NCBI RefSeq assembly: GCF_024055635.1
Contig: NZ_JAMXMB010000027.1
Coordinates: 124,001 to 188,000, forward strand
Source: Microbacterium yannicii
GTDB lineage: Bacteria; Actinomycetota; Actinomycetes; Actinomycetales; Microbacteriaceae
Length of the DNA: 64,000 bases
Reading direction: 5' to 3'
Below, piece by piece: positions 9,708-17,165 of this stretch (positions are counted from its first letter, which is position 1; every line of letters starts with the position of its first letter). The translations under genes and the position numbers were made by a program. The notes beneath the pieces were generated by a model, which ran no database searches, was not told the DNA's origin, and saw nothing but the letters and a program-made list of their open reading frames with translations.

Positions 9708-9813
9708 TCCACGTGTGCGCTTTTGTGCGTTTGAGCGCATTCGGCTAGGCGACGAGGCCGAGGCAGAGGAGGATCGGCTCGCACGGTTTGAAGATTCGAA
9801 GGAGAACCCGATC

Positions 9814-11112
9814 ATGTCCCTGCGTCGAACCACACTCACCGCCGTCGCGCTGCTGAGCGCGGGGGTGCTCATCGCCGGCTGCTCGTCCGCCGACCCCGAG
9901 CCCGCAGCATCCACGCCTTCGGGCCCCGTCACCGGCGACATCACCTTCTGGTCCTCGCTGAGCGGCATGGCCGACGTCGCGGCCGCATTCAACGCCAGCC
10001 AGGACGACATCACCGTGACATTCGAGGAGATCCCCAACGGCGCGAACGGCGGGTACACCAAGCTCTCCGCCGCGATCGAGTCGGGCACCGGCCCCGACGT
10101 CGCCGGCATCGAATACGACCGGCTCCCTGGCTTCGTAGCCTCGGATCAGCTCGTCGCCGTCGACGACCTGGTCGCCGATGACGTACTCGAGGCCTACGAC
10201 CCGCAGGTGCGTGATCTGGTCAGCTTCGCGGAGTCGTCCTACGCGCTCCCCTACGACGCACCGCCGCTGGTGATGTGGTACCGCCAGGACGTCCTGGAGG
10301 CTGCCGGCGTCGAGGTGCCGACGACCTGGGACGAGTTCGAAGATGCCGCGCGCGCGGTCAAGACCGCGAATCCCGCCGCGTACCTCACGAGCTTCTTCAC
10401 CAACGAGCCGCAGCTGGCACCGCTGTCGTGGCAGGCCGGCGCCCAGTGGTTCAGCGTGGACGACGACCAGTGGAAGGTCGACATCGACGGAAAGCAGTCC
10501 GTGAAGGTCGCCGACTACTGGCAGCGGCTGATCGACGAGGACCTCGTGAAGCCTCAGCTCGGCTTCAGCGACGAGTGGACCGCCGACCTCGCCGGCGGCG
10601 TCGTCAACGGCTGGGTCGGCGGCTCATGGAGCGCCTCCGGGCTGAAGACCCGCACCGAAGGCGCCGGCCAGGCCGGCAAGTGGATCGCGGCGGTACCGCC
10701 GACGTGGGATGGCAAGCCCAGCGGCGCCCTGAGCGGCGGCACGAGCTTCGCCATCACCGAGAACACCGACAACGCGGCGGCCGCCGCAGTCTTCCTGCAG
10801 TGGCTGACCACGACACCCGAGGCCGTCGAGGCGCGCGGCGCCGTGGGGACCGCCTACCTCGCGTATCCGGGTCTGAACGACGCCGCGGCATCCGTCGCTC
10901 CGGTCGACTACTACGCGAACGACATCTACGCGGTCTTCGACGACGCGTCCGAGAACCTCGGCCCGTGGGCATGGGGTCCGAGCTACGACATCACCAGCAC
11001 CGCGCTGAAGGATGCCGTGGCCACCAGCCCGACGCTCGGCGACGCGCTCGAGCAGACCCAGACCGCGACCGTCGACGGTCTCGAGGCGCTCGGCCTCGAG
11101 ATCTCCGAGTAA
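9814..11112 (+). CDS. Carbohydrate ABC transporter substrate-binding lipoprotein
   Basis: 432-residue extracellular solute-binding protein, family 1. The signal peptide (MSLRRTTLTAVALLSAGVLIAGC) ends in a lipobox with Cys near residue 23, so it is anchored on the outer face of the membrane. Mature-domain hallmarks are DITFWSSLSG, the GPDVAGIEYDRL hinge region, YALPYDAPPLVMWYRQDVL and GVVNGWVGG. AAGGAG at 9799-9804 is ideally placed for ATG 9814; upstream in-frame ATGs would bury the signal peptide. It feeds two permeases immediately downstream, separated by a very stable hairpin. No ATPase gene is nearby, so a shared MsiK-like ATPase is likely. Confidence 0.94.
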   Translation: MSLRRTTLTAVALLSAGVLIAGCSSADPEPAASTPSGPVTGDITFWSSLSGMADVAAAFNASQDDITVTFEEIPNGANGGYTKLSAAIESGTGPDVAGIEYDRLPGFVASDQLVAVDDLVADDVLEAYDPQVRDLVSFAESSYALPYDAPPLVMWYRQDVLEAAGVEVPTTWDEFEDAARAVKTANPAAYLTSFFTNEPQLAPLSWQAGAQWFSVDDDQWKVDIDGKQSVKVADYWQRLIDEDLVKPQLGFSDEWTADLAGGVVNGWVGGSWSASGLKTRTEGAGQAGKWIAAVPPTWDGKPSGALSGGTSFAITENTDNAAAAAVFLQWLTTTPEAVEARGAVGTAYLAYPGLNDAAASVAPVDYYANDIYAVFDDASENLGPWAWGPSYDITSTALKDAVATSPTLGDALEQTQTATVDGLEALGLEISE

Positions 11113-11120
11113 TCCCGCAG

Positions 11121-11158
11121 GACCCCGGCCGGGCGGGCGCGCCCGCCCGGCCGGGGTC
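11121..11158 (+). terminator. Perfect 38-bp hairpin between binding-protein and permease genes
   Basis: GACCCCGGCCGGGCGGGC (11121-11138) is followed after two bases by its exact complement (11141-11158). It starts 9 bases after the lipoprotein stop and 21 bases before the permease ATG. Partial terminators or 3'-stabilising hairpins here are known to give more binding protein than permease. There is no T-run, so it may act as an mRNA stabiliser as much as a terminator. Confidence 0.8.
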
Positions 11159-11179
11159 CCCTCTCGAAGGGTTCCGCTC

Positions 11180-12112
11180 ATGGCGCTCCAGACTCGCTCC
11201 GGCCGCTCCGCGACCCGCCGGCGGAGCATCCCGGGAACGGGTGGCCGATCCGCGGCGATCTTCCTGATCCCGTTCTTCACGCTCTTCGCGATCACGATGA
11301 TCGCCCCCGTCGTCTACGCGATCGGGCTGAGCCTGTTCGCCGAGAAGCGCAGCGGCCTCGGCTTCGGCGACGCGAGGGTCGACTTCGTCGGCGTCGGCAA
11401 CTACCTCGATGTCCTGTCGAACCGCACGTTCCTCGAAGGCTTCGGACGCCTCGCGATCTACTGCGTCCTGTATGTGCCGACGCTGCTGATCACCGCGCTG
11501 GTGCTCGCGCTGCTGCTCGACGCCGCCGTCACCTATGCCCGGCGGGCGTTCCAGCTGCTGCTCTTCCTGCCCCACGCGGTCCCCGGTGTGATCGCCGCGC
11601 TCATCTGGGCGTACCTCTACACGCCCGGGGTGAGCCCGATCGTCAAGGCACTGGCCTCAGGCGGGATCGAGATCGACTTCCTCTCGGTGGAGCTGGTGCT
11701 TCCCTCGATGGTGAACATCGCCGTGTGGGAGTGGGCGGGCTACAACGTCATCATCCTGTTCACCGCCCTGCAGACCGTGCCCCGCGAGATCCTGGAGGCT
11801 GCCCGTGTCGACGGCGCCGGAGAGATCCGCACCGCCTTCTCGATCAAGACGCCGCTGGTGTGGCCGGCGCTGGGCGTCGCGCTGCTGTTCACCGTCATCG
11901 GCTCGCTGCAGCTGTTCACCGAGCCCAAGATCCTCTCGTCGGCGACGACCGCCGTCACCAGCACCTGGGTCCCGAACATGTGGGCCTACGACGCCGCCTT
12001 CAACCGCAACAACCTCCCCCAGGCCGCGGCCGCCTCCATCATCCTCGCGCTCCTCGCGGGTGTGCTGTCGTGGGCCGTCACCCGATTCACTTCGAAGGAG
12101 CGCACGCGATGA
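11180..12112 (+). CDS. Sugar ABC transporter permease (MalF/UgpA type)
   Basis: 310 residues with about six membrane helices, the first at FLIPFFTLFAITMIAPVVYA near residue 25. The EAA loop that contacts the ATPase reads EILEAARVDGAGEIRTAFSIKTPLVWP near 205-230 (EAAxxDGA-G-I-P form). ATG 11180 follows GAAGGG; in-frame codons upstream give only Arg/Pro-rich shadow sequence. Its stop overlaps the next permease start (ATGA, 12109-12112). It works with the second permease and the upstream lipoprotein as one importer. Confidence 0.93.
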   Translation: MALQTRSGRSATRRRSIPGTGGRSAAIFLIPFFTLFAITMIAPVVYAIGLSLFAEKRSGLGFGDARVDFVGVGNYLDVLSNRTFLEGFGRLAIYCVLYVPTLLITALVLALLLDAAVTYARRAFQLLLFLPHAVPGVIAALIWAYLYTPGVSPIVKALASGGIEIDFLSVELVLPSMVNIAVWEWAGYNVIILFTALQTVPREILEAARVDGAGEIRTAFSIKTPLVWPALGVALLFTVIGSLQLFTEPKILSSATTAVTSTWVPNMWAYDAAFNRNNLPQAAAASIILALLAGVLSWAVTRFTSKERTR

Positions 12113-13038
12113 GCGCCGTCCTCGCCACGCCGCCGACGCCTCAGGTCGCGGCATCCGCTCCTCTGCGCTCGCCGGCGCAGCCGCCGCGGACCCGCAGGAA
12201 GATCCTCCGCCGCCTCCCCGCGATCGCGGGCGTGAACGGGCTGCTGCTCGTCGGCTGCGCCTACATGATCCTGCCGCTGCTGTGGCTCGTGTTCGCGGCG
12301 ACGAAGGACGCGACCGGCCTCTACTCGGGCGACGTCTTCGTGTTCGGCGGCGCGTTCCTGGCCAACATGGAGCAGCTGTTCACGCAGGACGGCGGCATCT
12401 TCGTACGCTGGCTCGTCAACAGCATCCTGTACGCCGGCATCGGCGCCGTGGTCGGCGGGTTCATCGCTCTGATGGCCGGGTATGCGTTCGACAAGTTCGA
12501 ATTCCGCGGCAAAGGCACCTGGTACGGCGCGGTGCTGGTGGGCGTGCTCATCCCGAACACCGCCACGGTCATCCCGCTGTACCTGCTCGCGGCCTCCGTC
12601 GGCCTCACCAACACGATCTGGGCCGTGGTGATCCCGACCCTCTGCAACCCGTTCAGCGTCTACCTCGCCCGCGTGTTCAGCGCCGGCTACATCCCGGACG
12701 AGACCCTCGAAGCAGCGCGCGTCGACGGCGCGGGGACCGTGCGCACGTTCCTGCGGATCGGGCTTCCGATGCTGACGCCCGGATTCGTCACGATCGCCCT
12801 CTTCCAGTTCGTGGGCATCTGGAACAACTTCATGCTGCCGCTGATCATGCTGCAGAACCGCGACCTCTTCCCCTCGAGCGTCGGCATCGCGCTGTGGCAG
12901 AGCCAGGTGCAGCAGAACCCCGAGTTCTCGACGCTGGTGATCGCCGGGTCGTTCATCTCGATCCTGCCGCTCGTCATCGCGTTCGTGATGCTGCAGCGCT
13001 TCTGGCGGTCGGGGCTGTCGGCGGGAAGCGTCAAGTGA
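12109..13038 (+). CDS. Sugar ABC transporter permease (MalG/UgpE type)
   Basis: 309 residues. The first 40 are Pro/Arg-rich and cytoplasmic, followed by six helices starting at GLLLVGCAYMILPLLWLVF. The EAA loop DETLEAARVDGAGTVRTFLRIGLPML lies near residue 200. The C-terminus AFVMLQRFWRSGLSAGSVK is the standard ending for this family. AAGGAG lies about 9 bases before ATG 12109. The stop codon overlaps the GTG start of the dehydrogenase gene, which indicates one operon. Confidence 0.93.
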   Translation: MSAVLATPPTPQVAASAPLRSPAQPPRTRRKILRRLPAIAGVNGLLLVGCAYMILPLLWLVFAATKDATGLYSGDVFVFGGAFLANMEQLFTQDGGIFVRWLVNSILYAGIGAVVGGFIALMAGYAFDKFEFRGKGTWYGAVLVGVLIPNTATVIPLYLLAASVGLTNTIWAVVIPTLCNPFSVYLARVFSAGYIPDETLEAARVDGAGTVRTFLRIGLPMLTPGFVTIALFQFVGIWNNFMLPLIMLQNRDLFPSSVGIALWQSQVQQNPEFSTLVIAGSFISILPLVIAFVMLQRFWRSGLSAGSVK

Positions 13039-14039
13039 GCGGCCGCAAGCGGATCGCCTTCGCCATGGCCGAGTCGGTGCGGGCACGCATGTACCCGCCG
13101 GCGCGCGTGGCCGAGTTCGCGGAGGTCGCGGACGTCGCGGGCTTCCTGCACGAGTTCCGATCGGATGCCGCGCGAGACGTGCTGGCAGACGTCGAGGTGC
13201 TCGTCACCGGCTGGGGTGCGCCTGAGATCGATGCCGACGCCCTGCAGGCCGCGCCGAAGCTGGCGGCCATCCTGCACTCCGCGGGCTCGGTCAAGCCCTA
13301 TCTCACCGAGGACGTGCTGGCACGGGGCATCCGTGTCAGTTCCGCGGCTGCGGCCAACGCGATCCCGGTCGCTGAGTACACCGTTGCGATGATCGTCCTG
13401 GCGGGCAAGGCCGTGCTGCCGATCGCCGCCCGCTATCGCGAGCTGCAGGACGACGTGCAGCCGGACGCCGATTTTCCCGACATGGGCAACTTCCGCAAGC
13501 GAGTCGGCATCGTCGGAGCCTCGACCATCGGCCGCCGGGTCATCGAGCTCCTGCGCTCGTACTCCTTCGAGGTCGTCGCGTACGACCCGTTCCTGTCGGT
13601 GACGGATGCTGCAGCCCTCGGCGTGACGCCCCTCGAGCTGGACGAGCTCCTCGCCACCTCGGATGTCGTCTCAGTGCACGCCCCCTCGCTGCCCGAGACG
13701 GACAACATGATCGACGCACGGCGCATCGCGCTGCTGCGCGACGGCGCGACCCTCATCAACACGGCGCGTGGCGAGATCATCGATCAGGATGCTTTGACCG
13801 CACGGGTCGTGGACGGCGAACTGTACGCCGTGCTCGACGTCACCGTTCCCGAAGTGCTTCCGCCCGGTCATCCGCTGTACACGTCGGACCGCGTGCTGCT
13901 CACACCCCACATCGCGGGGTCGCTGGGCACCGAACTCGGCCGGCTGGCCGCCTCGGTCCTGGAAGAACTGCGACGCCTGACCACGGGCCGACCGCTCGCT
14001 CACGAGCTCGCCCCCGAGCGCTACGCCATCACCGCCTGA
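13035..14039 (+). CDS. D-isomer-specific 2-hydroxyacid dehydrogenase family protein
   Basis: 334 residues. The Rossmann motif near residue 157 is VGIVGASTIGRRV, the GxxGxxxG variant found in transporter-linked members of this family. Catalytic residues are present: Arg in TARGEIID, Glu in VPEVLPPGHP and His in TPHIAGS. GTG 13035 overlaps the permease stop (GTGA), which makes it the likely start although an internal ATG exists 10 codons later. Placed between a sugar importer and a ROK kinase, it probably oxidises or reduces an acid form of the imported carbohydrate; the substrate is not deducible. Confidence 0.88.
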   Translation: MSGRKRIAFAMAESVRARMYPPARVAEFAEVADVAGFLHEFRSDAARDVLADVEVLVTGWGAPEIDADALQAAPKLAAILHSAGSVKPYLTEDVLARGIRVSSAAAANAIPVAEYTVAMIVLAGKAVLPIAARYRELQDDVQPDADFPDMGNFRKRVGIVGASTIGRRVIELLRSYSFEVVAYDPFLSVTDAAALGVTPLELDELLATSDVVSVHAPSLPETDNMIDARRIALLRDGATLINTARGEIIDQDALTARVVDGELYAVLDVTVPEVLPPGHPLYTSDRVLLTPHIAGSLGTELGRLAASVLEELRRLTTGRPLAHELAPERYAITA

Positions 14040-14040
14040 C

Positions 14041-14056
14041 CACGTGGCGCCACGTG
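14041..14056. promoter_or_regulatory. Perfect 16-bp palindrome CACGTGGCGCCACGTG
   Basis: It lies one base after the dehydrogenase stop and 38 bases before the kinase start, inside an otherwise tightly packed operon. It may be a protein-binding site giving the kinase its own control, or a small hairpin. Confidence 0.45.
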
Positions 14057-14094
14057 CGGCGCCGGTCCGCAGCATCCCGAACGAAGGAATCCGC

Positions 14095-15066
14095 ATGTCG
14101 CGCACCCTCCGGCCGCCCGTGCGGCTCCTCGGTGGCGGCGACGCCGTGCTCGCACTGGACATCGGCGGCACGCAGATCAAGTCGGCGGCAGTGGATGCCG
14201 ACGGTCGCATCGACGCCGTCCGACGCACTCCGACGCCGTGGGGTCCTGAGGCGGTGGTCGCCGCGATCGCCGACCTGGCACGGGCCCACGCCAGGAGGAA
14301 CGAGGTCGACCTGCGGCCGCGATCCGTCGGGGTCTGCGTTCCCGGTCTCGTGGACGAGTCACGCGGGGTGGTCCGATATGCGTCGAATCTGGGCTGGCAG
14401 GACGTCTCCTTGCGCCGGATGCTGGAACGGGAGCTCGGCCTCCCGGTCTCGGTGCAGCACGATGTGAGAGCCGCCGCGCTCGCCGAGAGCCGCATCGGCG
14501 CGGCCTACGGCTACCCGTCGGCGCTCGTCGTCGCGATCGGCACGGGGATCTGCGGCGCGCTCGTCATCGACGGGACGCCCTATTCCGGTGGTGGGTACGC
14601 CGGCGAGATCGGGCACGCGGTCGCCGATCCGCAGGGCGAGCGCTGCCCATGCGGCGCGGTCGGCTGCCTGGAGACCATCGCCTCGGCGTCAGCGATCGCG
14701 CGGCGCTACACAGCCGCTTCCGGAATCGCCGTCGGTGGAGCACGCGAGGTGTTCGACGCCGCGCAACGTGGCGACCGACACGCCGCGGCGGTCTGGGCGG
14801 ATGCGGTGACCGCGCTGGCGCAGGGCATCGCGAGGCTGGTGGCGGCCTTCGCCCCGCACGCCGTCGTGGTCGGTGGAGGTCTCGCTCAGGCCGGCGAAGC
14901 CCTCGTCGGTCCGCTGCGGGCCGAACTCGATCAGATGCTCTCGTTCCATCGACGACCGTTCGTCCTCTCCGCCCGGTGCGGCGAGGATGCCGGTGTCGTC
15001 GGCGCGGCGATCACCGCCCGCGACCTGGCGTCCGCGCTTCGTGCAGGCGCGGGCGGTCGGGTGTGA
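14095..15066 (+). CDS. ROK-family sugar kinase
   Basis: 323 residues; phosphorylates an imported sugar with ATP. The phosphate motif LALDIGGTQIKSAAV is near residue 20. The catalytic-Asp region (VSVQHDVRAAALAE) contains H-D where many ROK kinases have N-D. The glycine-rich ALVVAIGTGICGALV follows. The ROK zinc signature is complete (EIGHAVADP then CPCGAVGCLE, near 175-195). No N-terminal DNA-binding domain is present, so it is a kinase and not a NagC-type repressor. ATG 14095 follows GAAGGA. It is the last gene of the uptake operon. Confidence 0.9.
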   Translation: MSRTLRPPVRLLGGGDAVLALDIGGTQIKSAAVDADGRIDAVRRTPTPWGPEAVVAAIADLARAHARRNEVDLRPRSVGVCVPGLVDESRGVVRYASNLGWQDVSLRRMLERELGLPVSVQHDVRAAALAESRIGAAYGYPSALVVAIGTGICGALVIDGTPYSGGGYAGEIGHAVADPQGERCPCGAVGCLETIASASAIARRYTAASGIAVGGAREVFDAAQRGDRHAAAVWADAVTALAQGIARLVAAFAPHAVVVGGGLAQAGEALVGPLRAELDQMLSFHRRPFVLSARCGEDAGVVGAAITARDLASALRAGAGGRV

Positions 15067-15068
15067 CG

Positions 15069-17084
15069 TCACCGAGGTGAGGGGCGTCCGCGGCGGGCAC
15101 CGTCTTCGACCGCGACCAGGTTCAGACCCCGCATCGTGTACACGACGCCGTTCTCGTCGATGTCGAGATGCGGGCCGCTGTACCAGCCGCCGTCGATGTC
15201 ACCGACGACCGTCGACAGGCGATGGCTGGTCGCGTCGACGCGGAACAGCGTCGTGTCGGACACCCCGTAGACCGTGCCCTGGAAGCAGTTGAGGGCGCCG
15301 AAATCGGTGGCGACGCCGCTGACGTCCACAACGCGCACGACGGACCTGCTCTCGAGGTCGACGACCACCAGTCCGCTTGCACGCCTCCCGAGGGCGAACA
15401 GGCGACGGCCGTCGGTCGCGAGGGCCGCGATGCCCGCGGGCAGCCCCGCATCCACGCGCCACAGCTCCGTGCCCGCGACGGGATCCCACGCCACGACGGT
15501 GCTCCGCGGCCCCTCGGCGTAGAGGTTGTCGCCGCCGAGGAAGGCGATGCCGCCGGCTGTCGCAACCGCCCGCACCATCTGCCGGGCGTCGATCGGGTTC
15601 ACCGCGGTCGTGTGGGCTCCGTTGGCGGGGTCGTACGTGGTGAACGAGCCACCGCCGCCCGTGTCGTTCTGCGCACCGAGAAGCACCAGCCCGTTCACCG
15701 GGTCCCAGCACACGTCCAGTGGCCGGTTCTGGCCCGCCGCGGGTGCGACGACCTGCGCGGGCGGCTGGCCGGAACCCGGGTCGTACCGCCAGATCCCCTG
15801 CGAGTTGTACTGCCCGGTGTAGAGGACGCCGTCGACGATGACGCCGTCCTTCGCCTCGCCCCCCATCCGTATGCGCGTGACGGTGCCGGTCGCGAGGTCG
15901 AGCCGGCTGATCGCGCCAGTCCCGCCGACGTACACCGACCCGGCACCGGCGGCGATCCCCATCACTGCCTGCGGGTCGGCCGGTGCCCCGGCATCCAGCA
16001 GCTCTGTGACCGTGCTGGTACGGGCCGCCGGGTCGATCTCAGCGACGAACCCGTATTCGGATGCCCCGACCAGGCGATCGCCGGCGATGTCCAAACCCCA
16101 GAGCAGGGCCAGGTCGCGGTTCTGGAGGTTGGTGATCTTCTTGGTGGCACGGGAGTAGGCCATGACGCTCGGCGCCTTCACGTAGTAGATATCTTCGCCC
16201 CGTCGGCGCAGCTGTACGCCGGTCTGCGGGATGACCTCGTACGTGGACGGGGCCGCGAGACTCATGAGCAGCGACTTTCCCGGGCCCTTCAGCCCCACGC
16301 CGAGCAGATCGTCGAGCACCGAGAGCGATGTGACCGACACCGCGGCCGCCACCTCGCTCGGCAGGATGTTCTCGAATGCCCGCGTGCCGCGGTCGAAGGC
16401 GAAGAGCTTCCCGGCGCTGCCGGCGCCACCCGCCAGCGTGGACCCGGTTCCGAAGTACACGGTCGAGGCTGTCGCCGCGACGGCCTGGGCTATGGTCGCC
16501 CCCGGGTCCGGTGTGCCCCAGTCCGCGACCGCGCCGGTCGCGGGGTCGACCTCCCAGAGCGATGGCGGCTTCGGCGGCTCGCCGCCACCGGCGACGTAGA
16601 TCCTGCCGTCCGGCGCGACGGCGAGGGCGCGCACATCACGGTCACCGGTCGACGCCAGCGGTGTGGCGGGCACCGAGAGGGTGGTCAGGTCCCACCGGTG
16701 CACGCTCGCACCGGTGTCGTCGTCCTTGCGGAGTGTGCCGATGTACAGCGCCGTCCCGTCGGGTGAGACCGCCATGGCCTGCACGGCGTACCCCGAACTC
16801 AGATCGGTGCGGCTGGTCACGCGGCGGGTGGTCAGATCGAATCCGATCACGCGGGCGGGCTGGAGGTTGCGCGACCCGATGTAGAGCGTGTTCCCCACGA
16901 CGAGGCTGCTCATCAGGGGGAACTGCACCACGCCCGGCCCGAGGTCCCGGATGCGCACCTTCCCCCAGCCGAGCCCGGTCTCGAGCTGCGCCCCTGCCGC
17001 GTCGCCGGGTCGCATCGTCACTGCGAGGGCGACCGTGCCGGCTGTGCCGACGAGCATCTGCCGTCGAGTGAGTCCGTTCGTCAT
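15069..17084 (-). CDS. Secreted (Tat) beta-propeller protein, PQQ-like repeats
   Basis: 671 residues. The start has a twin-arginine signal: LTRRQMLVGTAGTVALAVTM, then an AQLE-type cleavage region near 33. The rest is built of repeated blades with VYVGG/LYIGS strands and turn motifs such as WDLTT, FDLTTRRV, YDPGSGQPP and VDLESRSV, about 12-14 of them. No catalytic signature is recognisable. It is the shorter paralogue of the next minus-strand gene (shared phrases LGPGVVQFPLMSS, PARVIGFD, VDATSHRL) and ends 2 bp from the ROK kinase stop. It may bind or degrade the polysaccharide whose products the adjacent importer takes up, but that is only inference from position. Confidence 0.8.
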   Translation of the reverse strand: MTNGLTRRQMLVGTAGTVALAVTMRPGDAAGAQLETGLGWGKVRIRDLGPGVVQFPLMSSLVVGNTLYIGSRNLQPARVIGFDLTTRRVTSRTDLSSGYAVQAMAVSPDGTALYIGTLRKDDDTGASVHRWDLTTLSVPATPLASTGDRDVRALAVAPDGRIYVAGGGEPPKPPSLWEVDPATGAVADWGTPDPGATIAQAVAATASTVYFGTGSTLAGGAGSAGKLFAFDRGTRAFENILPSEVAAAVSVTSLSVLDDLLGVGLKGPGKSLLMSLAAPSTYEVIPQTGVQLRRRGEDIYYVKAPSVMAYSRATKKITNLQNRDLALLWGLDIAGDRLVGASEYGFVAEIDPAARTSTVTELLDAGAPADPQAVMGIAAGAGSVYVGGTGAISRLDLATGTVTRIRMGGEAKDGVIVDGVLYTGQYNSQGIWRYDPGSGQPPAQVVAPAAGQNRPLDVCWDPVNGLVLLGAQNDTGGGGSFTTYDPANGAHTTAVNPIDARQMVRAVATAGGIAFLGGDNLYAEGPRSTVVAWDPVAGTELWRVDAGLPAGIAALATDGRRLFALGRRASGLVVVDLESRSVVRVVDVSGVATDFGALNCFQGTVYGVSDTTLFRVDATSHRLSTVVGDIDGGWYSGPHLDIDENGVVYTMRGLNLVAVEDGARRGRPSPR

Positions 17085-17165
17085 GATGTGCTCTCTCCGT
17101 CGGCGCGCCGCAACGATGCGGCGCTGTCCTGGTCTCGCAGTGGAACTGCTCGAACAGCGTCAGGG

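Noticed and set aside
10991..11575. Minus-strand frame across the permease start
   Set aside because: Antisense shadow; its apparent length comes from the G/C-rich hairpin and permease N-terminus.
11805..14039. Single frame suggesting a fusion reaching from the permeases into the dehydrogenase
   Set aside because: The first 400 codons are an out-of-frame shadow of the two permease genes; the dehydrogenase starts at GTG 13035, overlapping the permease stop.
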